Shown in pieces: positions 1-10,495 of a stretch of 64,000 nucleotides of DNA. The stretch comes from Desulfacinum sp. (GTDB taxonomy: Bacteria > Desulfobacterota > Syntrophobacteria > Syntrophobacterales > DSM-9756), in NCBI GenBank assembly GCA_014359885.1, contig JACIYN010000018.1, positions 124,001 through 188,000 of the forward strand. The letters are read 5' to 3'. The stretch's first letter is position 1, and each line of letters begins with the position of its first letter. The position numbers were made by a program, and so were the translations under genes. A model generated the notes under the pieces. That model was not told the DNA's origin, did no database searches, and worked only from the letters and a program-made list of their open reading frames with translations.

Positions 1-2209
<2,209 letters not shown>

Positions 2210-2268
2210 TCAATCCTCGTTATTTTCGAAGCCTTCGGGCACATGGCCCGAGCGGGCGATGCACGAAA

Positions 2269-2298
2269 GCCGTGGCGGGCGCCAAGGCCCACCACGGC
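2269..2298 (-). promoter_or_regulatory. Strong hairpin in the gyrB leader
   Basis: Two GC-rich arms (2269-2275 with 2292-2298, and 2277-2280 with 2287-2290) can pair around a 6-nt loop with a single internal mismatch. The hairpin lies about 70 bp before the gyrB start and downstream of its predicted promoter. It has no U-tract on the sense strand, so it is not an ordinary terminator. A role in mRNA stability or translation control is only an inference. Confidence 0.5.
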
Positions 2299-2316
2299 AA
2301 ACATGCCAAACAGTTT

Positions 2317-2345
2317 TCTATACCCCTTTTAGGGGAGGGAATCAA
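2317..2345 (-). promoter_or_regulatory. Predicted sigma-70 promoter of gyrB
   Basis: Read on the minus strand there is TTGATT, a 17-bp spacer and TATAGA. The start would fall near 2310, leaving a leader of about 110 nt that holds the 2269-2298 hairpin. It suggests gyrB can be transcribed independently of dnaN. Confidence 0.55.
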
Positions 2346-2406
2346 CGGAAAAGTGGAGGGATAGGGAGGTTTTTAGCTTGTTATTTTAAAAACTTAAAAG
2401 CACTCC

Positions 2407-3516
2407 TCACACCATCATGGGCATCACCAAAGCCAGATGGTCCGGATTGTCGGGCTCCAGGAACATGCCCCCATGGTACTCATCCAGCCATTGGAACCGG
2501 ACCCTTTCCGACTGCATGTTCTGGAGCGCTTCGATCACGTAGCGGATGTTGTAGGCCACGCTGAATCCGTCCCCCAAGTAGTCCACGGGAAGCTCCTCCT
2601 GAGCCGTTCCCAGCTCGGGGTTTCCGGCTTCCAACACCAGCAGGCGGTCGCTCACCGTCATGCGGACGAAAACCCAGCTTTGGTCCGTGACCACGGCCAT
2701 GCGCTTGAGCGCCCCGATGAGGATTTCCCGGTCCATTTCCAGGTGCCCCGATTCGGCGTCGGGTATGATGAGATCGTACTGGGGGAACTCCTCCTCCAAG
2801 AGCTGGATGGAAAGATAGGTATCGGGGGTTTGCGCAAAAAGACGATTTTCGTGGAGGCCCAAGGAGATCTCATGGGATTTTTCCAGCAACCGCAAAATCT
2901 CCTGCACACCCTTCCTCGGGATGGTGATCCCCGCTTCATCCCCGATAAACCGGGCGGCCGGAAAGGGAATCTGGTCGTAGGCCAGGCGATGACCGTCCGA
3001 GCCCACCATGCGAAGCAGCTCCTCGCCCACGGGGTGCCAGTAGAGTCCCGGAACGCTCAGGGGATCTTCGTCCATGGGGACCGTGTAGATCGTCCGGGAA
3101 AGGGCCCGGCGCAAGGCCCCCGCTTCCACATCAAAGCTCTGGCGGGCCACGGAAACCGTAAAATGGGGAAAATCTTCCGCTCGGATCGTGGAAAGTTTGT
3201 ACCGCGTGCGCCCTCCCACCACCGTGAGGCGGTCGTTGTCGGTGAGCTCGCATTGGATGGTTTCCTGGCGCAGTTCCTTCACCAAGTCCAGGAATTTCCG
3301 TGCCGATACCGTGGTTCTTCCCGGTATCGTCACCTGGGCGTCCACCTGTGTCTTCAGGCTGATGTCCAGGTCGGTGGCCGAAAGGTGCAGTTGCTGGTCT
3401 TCATCCGCTTCCAAAAGCACGTGGCTCAGAACCTGCATGGTGCTTTTCTTGTCCGTGATGCCGGCCACCTTGGTAAGAGCCGTCAAGAGGGCGTCCCGAT
3501 CGATCTCCCATTTCAT
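2407..3516 (-). CDS. dnaN: DNA polymerase III sliding clamp (beta subunit)
   Basis: A 369-residue beta clamp, the usual family length. It forms the ring that tethers DNA polymerase III to DNA. The three repeated clamp domains are recognisable, with hallmark stretches such as VLSHVLLEA, DGHRLAYDQ and a C-terminal domain ending in ALVMPMMV. The frame stays open far upstream, but ATG 3514-3516 (MKWEIDR) is the natural clamp start: it has a GGGAG ribosome site 8 nt away and sits 64 bp behind a good promoter. The gene upstream is divergent fhs rather than dnaA, so dnaA is not adjacent here as it often is. Confidence 0.97.
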   Translation of the reverse strand: MKWEIDRDALLTALTKVAGITDKKSTMQVLSHVLLEADEDQQLHLSATDLDISLKTQVDAQVTIPGRTTVSARKFLDLVKELRQETIQCELTDNDRLTVVGGRTRYKLSTIRAEDFPHFTVSVARQSFDVEAGALRRALSRTIYTVPMDEDPLSVPGLYWHPVGEELLRMVGSDGHRLAYDQIPFPAARFIGDEAGITIPRKGVQEILRLLEKSHEISLGLHENRLFAQTPDTYLSIQLLEEEFPQYDLIIPDAESGHLEMDREILIGALKRMAVVTDQSWVFVRMTVSDRLLVLEAGNPELGTAQEELPVDYLGDGFSVAYNIRYVIEALQNMQSERVRFQWLDEYHGGMFLEPDNPDHLALVMPMMV

Positions 3517-3524
3517 CGTGTCAC

Positions 3525-3538
3525 TCCCGAGTGCGGGA
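3525..3538 (-). promoter_or_regulatory. Hairpin covering the dnaN ribosome site
   Basis: On the minus strand TCCCG and CGGGA pair around a 4-nt loop. The second arm contains the GGGAG sequence that serves as the dnaN ribosome site. The stem is only 5 bp, so a translational effect is possible but unproven. Confidence 0.35.
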
Positions 3539-3586
3539 AGGTCGTGATGGTTCTTAGTCTTTTTCTTTTCTGCATAAGGGTTCGTC

Positions 3587-3615
3587 ATCGTAATCAAGGC
3601 CTGTCGAATTGTCAA
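3587..3615 (-). promoter_or_regulatory. Predicted sigma-70 promoter of dnaN
   Basis: Minus strand: perfect TTGACA, 17-bp spacer, TACGAT. The start would be near 3580, giving a leader of roughly 64 nt before the dnaN ATG. Confidence 0.65.
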
Positions 3616-3841
3616 AACCATTGCCAACGCCTTGATATTAAAAGGCTGGCGACCGAACATCTTTCCATCCGTCCTTCCACGAAACCGGGAAAGACGCGAT
3701 GGATCCCGACCGTTTTCCACATCCTTGGACGGGTTTTGAACATCGGCGCCTTCCCTTTCAACACCCCTTCGAGGGGTTGTGCCCTTTACAAGGGAAAGCA
3801 CAATTGACCTTAAGCAGCCAATTTCCAATGACCTTTTCCGC

Positions 3842-3870
3842 TTGACAACGGAGGAAAGCTCAAGTAGGTT
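3842..3870 (+). promoter_or_regulatory. Candidate sigma-70 promoter of fhs
   Basis: Perfect TTGACA, 17-bp spacer, TAGGTT. The weak -10 resembles that of the cooC promoter (TAGGAT) in this window. It implies a leader of about 240 nt before fhs, in which no riboswitch was recognised. Confidence 0.45.
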
Positions 3871-4117
3871 TCCGCTGAATGTGAAAAATATATCTTGATC
3901 GGAGTGTGCCCGCCGACGGACAACTCCGGTGCCCGTCTCCACGCTTTTCTTCACAAGCGGTCAGAAGTCCATTCGGGTCCGCGTCCCGCCGGGTAGGGGG
4001 CCTGTCGTGGATCTGTGCAGGAGGGAGTGAGTCGAAAAGGGCCGGGGAGATCAGAGCAGAAACCGGTTCCTTTTCCCCCAACCGTAACTTTCAAAGCCGC
4101 ATCGTTAGGAGGAAAAC

Positions 4118-5881
4118 ATGCCGTACGATCCGACCAAAATGGCCGACTGGCAGATTTCGGAAGAAGCCGAAAAGAACATGCCCACGCCCGATGAGTGGCG
4201 CGAGCGCCTGGGTCTGGAAAAGGATGAAGTGATCCCGGTGGGGCGCCTTTGCCGGCTCAACTTCATGAAGATCATCGATCGCCTCAAGGACAAGCCCGAC
4301 GGCAAGTACATCGAGGTGACCGCCATCACCCCCACACCGCTGGGTGAAGGAAAGTCCACCACCTCCTTGGGCCTCATGGAAGGCTTGGGCAAGCGCGGCG
4401 TGAACGTGGGCGGCTGTCTGCGCCAGCCTTCGGGCGGACCCACCATGAACATCAAGGGGACGGCGGCCGGCGGCGGCAACGCTCTGCTCATCCCCATGAC
4501 CGAATTCTCCATGGGCCTTACAGGCGACATCAACAACATCATGAACGCCCACAACCTGGCCATGGTGGCCCTGACGGCGCGCATGCAACATGAGCGCAAC
4601 TACACGGACGAGCAGCTGGAGCGCCTGACCAAGATGCGCCGTCTGGACATCGATCCCACCCGCGTGGAGATGGGCTGGATCATCGACTTCTGCGCCCAGG
4701 CCCTTCGCAACATCGTCATCGGCCTCGGCGGCCGTTACGACGGCTACACCATGCAGTCCCGGTTCGGCATCGCGGTGAGTTCCGAGATCATGGCCATTCT
4801 CTCCATCGTCACCGACCTGGCCGACATGCGTAAGCGGCTGGACAACATCACGGTGGCCTTCGACAAGCGCGGCAATCCCGTCACCACCGGCGACCTGGAA
4901 GTGGGCGGCGCCATGACCGCCTTCATGGTGGAATCCATCAACCCCACGCTGTGCTCCACGGCCGAATACCAGCCCTGTATGGTTCATGCCGGCCCGTTCG
5001 CCAACATCGCCGTGGGCCAGTCGTCCATCATCGGCGACCGCGTGGGCCTGAAGCTCTTCGACTACCACGTGACGGAATCGGGCTTTGCGGCGGATATCGG
5101 CTTCGAGAAGTTCTGGAACGTCAAGTGCCGCTACAGCGGCCTCAAGCCCCATGTGTCGGTGCTCACCACCACCATCCGCGCCCTCAAGATGCACGGCGGC
5201 GGCCCCAAGGTGGTGGCGGGTCTGCCGTTGCCCGAAGAGTACACCAAGGAAAACGTGGAGCTGGTGGAAAAGGGCATCCCCAACATGCTCCACATGATCA
5301 ACGTGATCCGCAAGTCGGGCATGAACCCCGTGGTGTGCATCAACGCCTTCCACACCGACACCAAGGACGAAATCGAAGCGGTGCGCAAGGCGGCCGAGGC
5401 GGCCGGAGCCCGCTGCGCCCTGTCCGAGCACTGGCTCAAGGGCGGCGAGGGCGCCCTGGAGCTGGCCGATGCGGTCATCGATGCGTGCAACGAGGAAAGC
5501 GAATTCAAGTTCCTCTATCCGCTGGAGATGAAGCTGCGTGACCGCGTGGAACTGATCGCCAAGGAAGTGTACGGCGCCGACGGCGTGGCCTGGTCTCCGG
5601 AAGCCGAGGCCAAGGCCAAGATGCTGGAATCCGATCCCAAGTATGCAGACTTTGCCACCATGATGGTGAAGACGCACCTGAGCCTCACCCACGATCCCAC
5701 GCTGAAGGGGGTGCCCAAGGGCTGGGTGCTGCCGATCCGCGATGTGTTGATCTACTCGGGCGCCAAGTTCCTCTGTCCGTGCGCCGGGACCATCAGCCTC
5801 ATGCCCGGCACTTCCTCCAACCCGGCCTTCCGCCGCATCGACGTGGATGTGAAGACGGGCAAGGTGATGGGGCTGTTCTAG
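4118..5881 (+). CDS. fhs: Formate--tetrahydrofolate ligase
   Basis: A 587-residue formyl-THF synthetase. It joins formate to tetrahydrofolate with ATP, giving 10-formyl-THF, and is the entry step of the Wood-Ljungdahl methyl branch. The nucleotide loop TPLGEGKST lies at residues 73-81. Family-typical stretches such as [17 protein letters not shown] and [13 protein letters not shown] follow. The ATG has a strong AGGAGG site. Only 64 bp and a terminator hairpin separate it from folD, the next enzyme of the branch. The length (family near 560) includes a slightly extended N-terminus. It may serve CO2 fixation or acetate oxidation, and C1 supply for purines. Confidence 0.98.
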   Translation: MPYDPTKMADWQISEEAEKNMPTPDEWRERLGLEKDEVIPVGRLCRLNFMKIIDRLKDKPDGKYIEVTAITPTPLGEGKSTTSLGLMEGLGKRGVNVGGCLRQPSGGPTMNIKGTAAGGGNALLIPMTEFSMGLTGDINNIMNAHNLAMVALTARMQHERNYTDEQLERLTKMRRLDIDPTRVEMGWIIDFCAQALRNIVIGLGGRYDGYTMQSRFGIAVSSEIMAILSIVTDLADMRKRLDNITVAFDKRGNPVTTGDLEVGGAMTAFMVESINPTLCSTAEYQPCMVHAGPFANIAVGQSSIIGDRVGLKLFDYHVTESGFAADIGFEKFWNVKCRYSGLKPHVSVLTTTIRALKMHGGGPKVVAGLPLPEEYTKENVELVEKGIPNMLHMINVIRKSGMNPVVCINAFHTDTKDEIEAVRKAAEAAGARCALSEHWLKGGEGALELADAVIDACNEESEFKFLYPLEMKLRDRVELIAKEVYGADGVAWSPEAEAKAKMLESDPKYADFATMMVKTHLSLTHDPTLKGVPKGWVLPIRDVLIYSGAKFLCPCAGTISLMPGTSSNPAFRRIDVDVKTGKVMGLF

Positions 5882-5902
5882 ACGATCCAACAGAACACCG
5901 AC

Positions 5903-5933
5903 GGCGGGGACGGATTTCCCCGCCGCTTTTTTT
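5903..5933 (+). terminator. Intrinsic terminator after fhs
   Basis: An 8-bp perfect stem (GGCGGGGA with TCCCCGCC), a 6-nt loop and, two bases on, a run of seven T. It would end or attenuate fhs transcripts before folD. Confidence 0.8.
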
Positions 5934-5951
5934 GCTGGAAAGGAGATGATC

Positions 5952-6842
5952 ATGTCGGCAAAGCTCATCAAAGGGGCCGAGGTGGCCAAGGAGATTCGTG
6001 CGGAGCTGAAGGAAGAGGTCCAGCGAATCAAGGAAAAGTACGGGGTCGTGCCCGGCCTGGTGACGATCCTGGTGGGGGAGAATCCGGCTTCCCAGAGCTA
6101 CGTGCGGGCCAAGCAGAAGGCCGCCCACGAGCTGGGCTTCTACTCGGTTCAGGACGACCAGCCCGCCGATATTTCGGAAGAAGCCCTGCTGGCCCTCATC
6201 GACAAGTACAACAAGGATCCCAAGATCGACGGCATCCTTATCCAGCTGCCGCTTCCCAAGCACATCGATGAAAACAAGGTTCTCTACGCCATCGATCCCA
6301 GCAAGGACGTGGATGCGTTCCATCCCTTCAACGTGGGCAAGCTCATGATCGGCCAGCCCGACTACCTGCCCTGCACCCCGGCGGGCATCCAGGAACTGCT
6401 CATCCGCTCCGGCACCGAAACCTCCGGTGCCGAAGTGGTGGTGGTCGGGCGGTCCAACATCGTGGGGAAGCCCATCGCCGTCATGATGATGCAGAAGGGC
6501 CCCGGGGCCAACGCCACGGTGACCGTGTGCCACACCCGCACCAAGGACGTGCAGTTCCATACCAAGCGGGCCGACATCCTGATCGTGGCCGCCGGTGTGA
6601 CCGAATACGTCAAAGGCGACTGGATCAAGCCGGGCGCGGTGGTCATCGACGTGGGCGTCAACGAAGTGGGCCGCACGGCGGACGGCAAGCGGATCCTCAA
6701 GGGCGATGTGGCCTTCGATGAAGCCAAGGAAGTGGCCAGCGCCATCACGCCCGTTCCCGGCGGTGTGGGCCCCATGACCATCACCATGCTCATGAAGAAC
6801 ACGGTGCGAGGCTGCAAGGTGCACCACAACATCAAGGACTGA
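5952..6842 (+). CDS. folD: Methylene-THF dehydrogenase / methenyl-THF cyclohydrolase
   Basis: A 296-residue bifunctional FolD that interconverts 10-formyl-, methenyl- and methylene-THF, linking Fhs to MetF. It shows the catalytic YVRAKQKAA region with the family lysine, the QLPLPKH motif, the Rossmann signature VVVGRSNIVGKP and the C-terminal PVPGGVGPMT. Two in-frame ATGs exist (5946 and 5952). AGGAG ends at 5945, so only the second has a workable spacing of 6 nt. A terminator lies before it, and it ends at a strong hairpin shared with convergent mvhD. Confidence 0.97.
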   Translation: MSAKLIKGAEVAKEIRAELKEEVQRIKEKYGVVPGLVTILVGENPASQSYVRAKQKAAHELGFYSVQDDQPADISEEALLALIDKYNKDPKIDGILIQLPLPKHIDENKVLYAIDPSKDVDAFHPFNVGKLMIGQPDYLPCTPAGIQELLIRSGTETSGAEVVVVGRSNIVGKPIAVMMMQKGPGANATVTVCHTRTKDVQFHTKRADILIVAAGVTEYVKGDWIKPGAVVIDVGVNEVGRTADGKRILKGDVAFDEAKEVASAITPVPGGVGPMTITMLMKNTVRGCKVHHNIKD

Positions 6843-6861
6843 CAGCCCACCAAGCGACAAA

Positions 6862-6897
6862 AAAGGGCGCCCTCGAAAGAGGGCGCCCTTTCCTTTT
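6862..6897. terminator. Bidirectional terminator between folD and mvhD
   Basis: GGGCGCCCTC and GAGGGCGCCC pair around a GAAA loop, extended by A/T pairs. It is flanked by an A-run on the left and CCTTTT on the right, and it lies between convergent genes, so it can serve both strands. Confidence 0.85.
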
Positions 6898-6918
6898 GAT
6901 GACCTTCTTTTTGATGAC

Positions 6919-7326
6919 CTACTTGGCCGGATTGGGTCCCAGTTCCTTGATCTTTTCCACCATCTCCTGGGCCGCTTCCACGAAGAGCTGTCCCTTGCCG
7001 GCCATCATATGATAGAGGGCCACCCGCTCGGGCTCCAGGCCCACGTTGGAGAGGAGTCCCTGCACGTATTGGACCTTCTTTTCCGCCTTCTCCACGCCGT
7101 GCTTGTATTGGCAACTGTCCGGCTGGCACCCGGCCACATAGACGCCGTCGGCACCGGCTTCCAGGGCCTTGAGTAGATGCAGGCTGTCCAGGCGGCCCGT
7201 GCAGGGCAGCTGAATCACCTTCACATTGGGCGGCAGGCTGAGGGCCATCTTTTCCGATATCTGCGCCGCCGAAGACGCGCAATTGGAACAACAAAAGGCC
7301 ACGATTTGGGGTTCAAAGGCGCTCAT
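6919..7326 (-). CDS. mvhD: MvhD-type hydrogenase/Hdr iron-sulfur electron carrier (Cys form)
   Basis: A 135-residue MvhD-family protein. This small Fe-S subunit passes electrons between a hydrogenase, formate dehydrogenase or another donor and HdrA. Conserved features are the N-terminal FCCSNCASSAA with Cys at residues 12, 13 and 16, PPNVKVIQLPCTGR, and GADGVYVAGCQPDSC. An AAGGAG site precedes the ATG. It is the last gene of the hdrA-mvhD transcription unit, 62 bp after hdrA. Its paralogue at 21.9 kb is about the same size and carries TGA at the codon matching Cys16 here, which makes this copy the Cys form of a Cys/Sec pair. Confidence 0.93.
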   Translation of the reverse strand: MSAFEPQIVAFCCSNCASSAAQISEKMALSLPPNVKVIQLPCTGRLDSLHLLKALEAGADGVYVAGCQPDSCQYKHGVEKAEKKVQYVQGLLSNVGLEPERVALYHMMAGKGQLFVEAAQEMVEKIKELGPNPAK

Positions 7327-7388
7327 GAGACCAACTCCTTATGTTGTCGTCCTGTGCCGGTTGCACGATGCATTCTTTCCCGAGGCCG

Positions 7389-10157
7389 TTAGTTGGCCGA
7401 AGAGCCCTGAAGAAGGCTTTGGGCCATGACAGCGATCTGATCGTCACTGAGCCTGCGGTAGGAAATGGCCTTGCCCGGACATTCACTCACGCACATGCCG
7501 CAACCCTGGCACAGGGCCGGGTCGATGAAGGCGTGGCCCTGGGGGCTGTCGATGAAAGGAATGCCGAACGGACAGGTGCGCACGCAGGTAAGACACACCG
7601 CACACTTGTCGGGATCCACTTCGGCCACGGCACCGCCCACCAGCATCACGTCCTGATCCAGGATGCGCTTGGCCCGCGCGGCCACGGCCCAGGCCTCCGC
7701 CAGGCTCTCTTCCACGGGCTTGGGAGCCAGGGCAAGACCGGCGAAGAAAACCCCTTCGGTCTCGCCGTCCACCGGTCGCATCTTGGCGGGGGATTCCTTG
7801 TAGAAGCCGTCCTCATTGAGGGAAACCTTGTAGAAGGCCGCCAGGTCCGCCGCTTCCGCCGGGACGATGGCCGTCTGAAGCGAGATCACATCCGGGGTGA
7901 GCACCAGTTCCCGACCCAGGATGGGATCCACCACGGACACCTTCAGCTGATCGCCTTCCACCGTCACCTGCGGCTTGGAATCCAAGTCGTAGCGGATGAA
8001 GAAAACGCCCTTTTCCCGGGCTTCCTTGTAGATGCGCTCGCGCTCGCCGAAGGTCCTGAGCTCCCGGTAGAGCACGTACACATCCATATCGGGGTTCAGG
8101 GCCTTGAGATCGATGGCCGAGCGCACGGCGAAGGTGCAGCACAACCGGCTGCAGTAGGGCCGCTCGGGCTCCCGGCTTCCCACGCACTGGATGAAGACGG
8201 CCGATTTGGCGTCCTTGAAGGCCGCGGGATCGTCGATCATCTTCTTGGTGAAGTCCGACCAGCGGTAGATGCCCGGATGCGTTCCATAGCCGTATTCGGC
8301 GGGCTTGATGGAATGGGCCCCCGTGGCCAGAACCACCACGCCGTGTTCGATTTCCTTCTTCTCGCCGTTTTGGACCACGGTGGAAACGAAGTTTCCGGCA
8401 AAGCCCCGGGCTCCCGCCACCTGGGCGGAGGTAAGCACGGTGATCTTGGGATGGTTTTGGACCTTTTCCACCTGGGCCTTCAGAAACTCCTGGACCGATT
8501 CGCCCTTCCAGGTGGAGCGGACCTTGACGGCATGGCCGCCCAGGGTGTCCTTCTTTTCCACCAGGGTCACGGGGATGTCCATCTCCGCCAGAGCCAAGGC
8601 CGTTTCCATGCCGGCCAGGCCGCCACCCACCACCAGCGCCGCCTTCTGGACGGGCACCTTGGTGTAGGTCATGGGTTCCAGGAGCCGGGCCCGGAGCACG
8701 GCCGTCCGGAAAAGGTCTTTCAGGCGGTCCAGTTCGGCGGGCGTGGAGCCCAAAGCCCGCAGATCCACGAAGTCGTAGAGGCTGGGATTGAGGCCCGCCT
8801 GTTTCATGGCCCATTCCACCAGTTCCTGGTGCATGATGGGCGTACAGCTGGCGTAGATGAGTCGATTGGCCTTCTTTTCCGAAAGGAGGTCGCCCAGCCG
8901 GACAAAAGCACCGCCGTCGGTGAGATCCAGGCGCTCCACGAAGGCCACGCCGGGAAGCTCCTTCACGAAGGAGGCGAGCGGTTCCACCAGGCCGGCAAAT
9001 TCGGGGCTCTTGGACGGGCACAGGCTGATGACCACGCCGATGGCGGGCTCTTCGCCGCTCACGTCCCGAAATTCCGGTGTCGCGCCGTTGCCCGAGGCGC
9101 CCTTGAGAACCGCCGCGGCCTTGCCGGCCGCCGCGGCCGCTTCCACCACGCTCTGGTGGACATCCCGGGGTCCCGTGGTGCCGCCGCAGACGAAGACGCC
9201 CGGAACATTGGTCTCGGCCGGCTTGAAGTTTTCCGTGGCCGCAAAGTGATCCTCGGAAAGCTGAACCCCCAGTTTCCCGGCCAGTTCGGCCAGCTCCGGC
9301 GACGGGCGAAGGCCCACGGAAAGGACCACCAGGTCGAAGACCTCTTCCTGTTTCTTCCCGTTTTCGTCCACGTATTCCAGCGCCAAGTCTTCCGTTCCCG
9401 CGGCCTTCTCGATGCTGTGGATCCGGCTGCGCACCAGGCGCACGCCTTTTTCCTTGGCCTCATTGAAGTAGCGCTCGTAGCCCTTTCCGTGGGTGCGCAT
9501 GTCCATGTAGAAGATGGTGGTTTCCGCTTCGGGCAGGGCGTCCTTGAGATGCACCGCTTCCTTCAGGGCGTACATGCAGCAGACGGACGAGCAGTAGGGA
9601 GCGTCGCACTTGTTGATTTCGCGGGATCCTACGCATTGGAGCCAGGCCACCTTCTTGGGCACCTGGCCGTCGGAGGGCCTTTTGGGGACGCCCTGGAACG
9701 GTCCCACCGGCTTTTGGAGCCATTCCAGCTCCACGCTGGTGATGACGTTTTCGAACTGGGCGTAGGCATAGGTGTCGTAAACGGAGGGATCGAAGGGTTC
9801 CACGCCCAGGGCCAGCACCACCGCCCCGGCATCCAGGGTCTTCTCGCCGTCCGGACCGGAAACCGTGACCTTGAAATCGCCCACGCTTCCGGAAACGGCG
9901 CTCACGGTGGAACCCGTCCACACGGTGATATCCGGATGTTGGGCGCAGGCCGTGGCGCGATTGGCCACCTTGCAGCAGCTGCACAGCGGATAGAGACGGT
10001 GCAGCTTGGTCACCGTGCCCCCCAGCTCCGCTTCCTTTTCCACCAGGTCCACGTGGTAGCCCTGGGCGACCAGGTCCAGCGCCGCGTTCATGCCGGCAAC
10101 GCCGCCGCCTACCACAAGCACATTGCCTTTGAACTTCTTTTCATTTGTACCCGCCAT
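7389..10157 (-). CDS. hdrA: HdrA-like FAD/iron-sulfur oxidoreductase (922 aa)
   Basis: HdrA is the flavin-containing, often electron-bifurcating subunit of heterodisulfide reductase complexes. This long form has two FAD-binding signatures: VVGGGVAGMNAA near residue 15, followed by a Cys cluster (C59, C61, C62, C71), and VVGGGLAGMETA in the second half. There are two QCVGSRE-type motifs and two C-terminal [4Fe-4S] sites (C852/855/858/862 and C883/886/889/893). The start chosen (MAGTNEKK) has GAGGG nearby; the longer frame lacks support. It is followed by mvhD and has its own promoter. QmoB is a related alternative, but no aprAB or qmoC neighbours occur here. Confidence 0.9.
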   Translation of the reverse strand: MAGTNEKKFKGNVLVVGGGVAGMNAALDLVAQGYHVDLVEKEAELGGTVTKLHRLYPLCSCCKVANRATACAQHPDITVWTGSTVSAVSGSVGDFKVTVSGPDGEKTLDAGAVVLALGVEPFDPSVYDTYAYAQFENVITSVELEWLQKPVGPFQGVPKRPSDGQVPKKVAWLQCVGSREINKCDAPYCSSVCCMYALKEAVHLKDALPEAETTIFYMDMRTHGKGYERYFNEAKEKGVRLVRSRIHSIEKAAGTEDLALEYVDENGKKQEEVFDLVVLSVGLRPSPELAELAGKLGVQLSEDHFAATENFKPAETNVPGVFVCGGTTGPRDVHQSVVEAAAAAGKAAAVLKGASGNGATPEFRDVSGEEPAIGVVISLCPSKSPEFAGLVEPLASFVKELPGVAFVERLDLTDGGAFVRLGDLLSEKKANRLIYASCTPIMHQELVEWAMKQAGLNPSLYDFVDLRALGSTPAELDRLKDLFRTAVLRARLLEPMTYTKVPVQKAALVVGGGLAGMETALALAEMDIPVTLVEKKDTLGGHAVKVRSTWKGESVQEFLKAQVEKVQNHPKITVLTSAQVAGARGFAGNFVSTVVQNGEKKEIEHGVVVLATGAHSIKPAEYGYGTHPGIYRWSDFTKKMIDDPAAFKDAKSAVFIQCVGSREPERPYCSRLCCTFAVRSAIDLKALNPDMDVYVLYRELRTFGERERIYKEAREKGVFFIRYDLDSKPQVTVEGDQLKVSVVDPILGRELVLTPDVISLQTAIVPAEAADLAAFYKVSLNEDGFYKESPAKMRPVDGETEGVFFAGLALAPKPVEESLAEAWAVAARAKRILDQDVMLVGGAVAEVDPDKCAVCLTCVRTCPFGIPFIDSPQGHAFIDPALCQGCGMCVSECPGKAISYRRLSDDQIAVMAQSLLQGSSAN

Positions 10158-10329
10158 AGGATCCCTCGACTCTCTGTGGCCTTGCAGCCGAAAAAGTGTG
10201 AAAACCTCTATCCGAAAACACGACAACCCGGCCCCGGCACACCCCTGGCGCGAAACCGGTCAAAGTGGGTTGAACCAAGAGGGTCTACGATTCCGGTCCT
10301 TCTGGGCAGACTATCCACAAAACAGAATC

Positions 10330-10358
10330 TTTGTATGTGAAAAAAGAGGCAACGTCAA
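10330..10358 (-). promoter_or_regulatory. Predicted sigma-70 promoter of hdrA-mvhD
   Basis: Minus strand: TTGACG, 17-bp spacer, TACAAA. It lies about 170 bp before the hdrA start and downstream of two palindromic repeats. It suggests hdrA-mvhD is transcribed separately from the sigma-54 operon upstream. Confidence 0.5.
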
Positions 10359-10386
10359 GGTTCATTCCGGGTTTCCACAGAAAGAT

Positions 10387-10463
10387 CAGCGGGCGGGGAT
10401 AAACCCCGCCCCTACCCCAGTCGTTCATGGGGTTTCAGATGGGCGGGCTCCATGCCCGCCCAT
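10387..10463. repeat. REP-like double palindrome (GCGGGGATAAACCCCGC type)
   Basis: The first palindrome (10391-10412) has GGGCGGGG and CCCCGCCC arms around ATAAA. The second (10439-10463) pairs ATGGGCGGGC with GCCCGCCCAT. The same two palindromes occur in the same order at 51005-51082. The first also occurs alone at 21582-21602, and a relative of the second at 42631-42653. Confidence 0.75.
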
Positions 10464-10495
10464 GGGAACCGCACGATGGTAAAGAATCGTTCTTA

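Larger units (their letters stand above)
3517..4117. other. 601-bp divergent region dnaN/fhs with one DnaA-box-like site
   Basis: The region separates divergent dnaN and fhs. It holds the dnaN promoter, a TTTTCCACA nonamer matching DnaA-box variants (3713-3721), an interrupted dyad TTGTGC...GCACAA (3777-3803), a candidate fhs promoter (3842-3870) and an AT-rich patch near 3883-3897. Only one DnaA-box-like nonamer was found, so it does not by itself look like a full replication origin. No convincing coding frame was seen. Confidence 0.5.
10158..10495. other. 338-bp gap between the two hdrA genes
   Basis: The gap contains the hdrA promoter and, next to the upstream gene, a pair of GC-rich palindromes (10391-10412 and 10439-10463). 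No coding frame is convincing. Confidence 0.6.

Noticed and set aside
3517-3954. N-terminal extension of DnaN through the upstream open frame
   Set aside because: The clamp fold starts at MKWEIDR, which has the ribosome site. The extension would cross the predicted promoter, and no beta clamp has such an N-terminal domain.
3871-4117. ZTP (pfl) or THF riboswitch upstream of fhs
   Set aside because: A CCCGCCGGGT stretch at 3985-3995 recalls the ZTP 3' domain, but the matching 5' domain and pseudoknot partner were not found.
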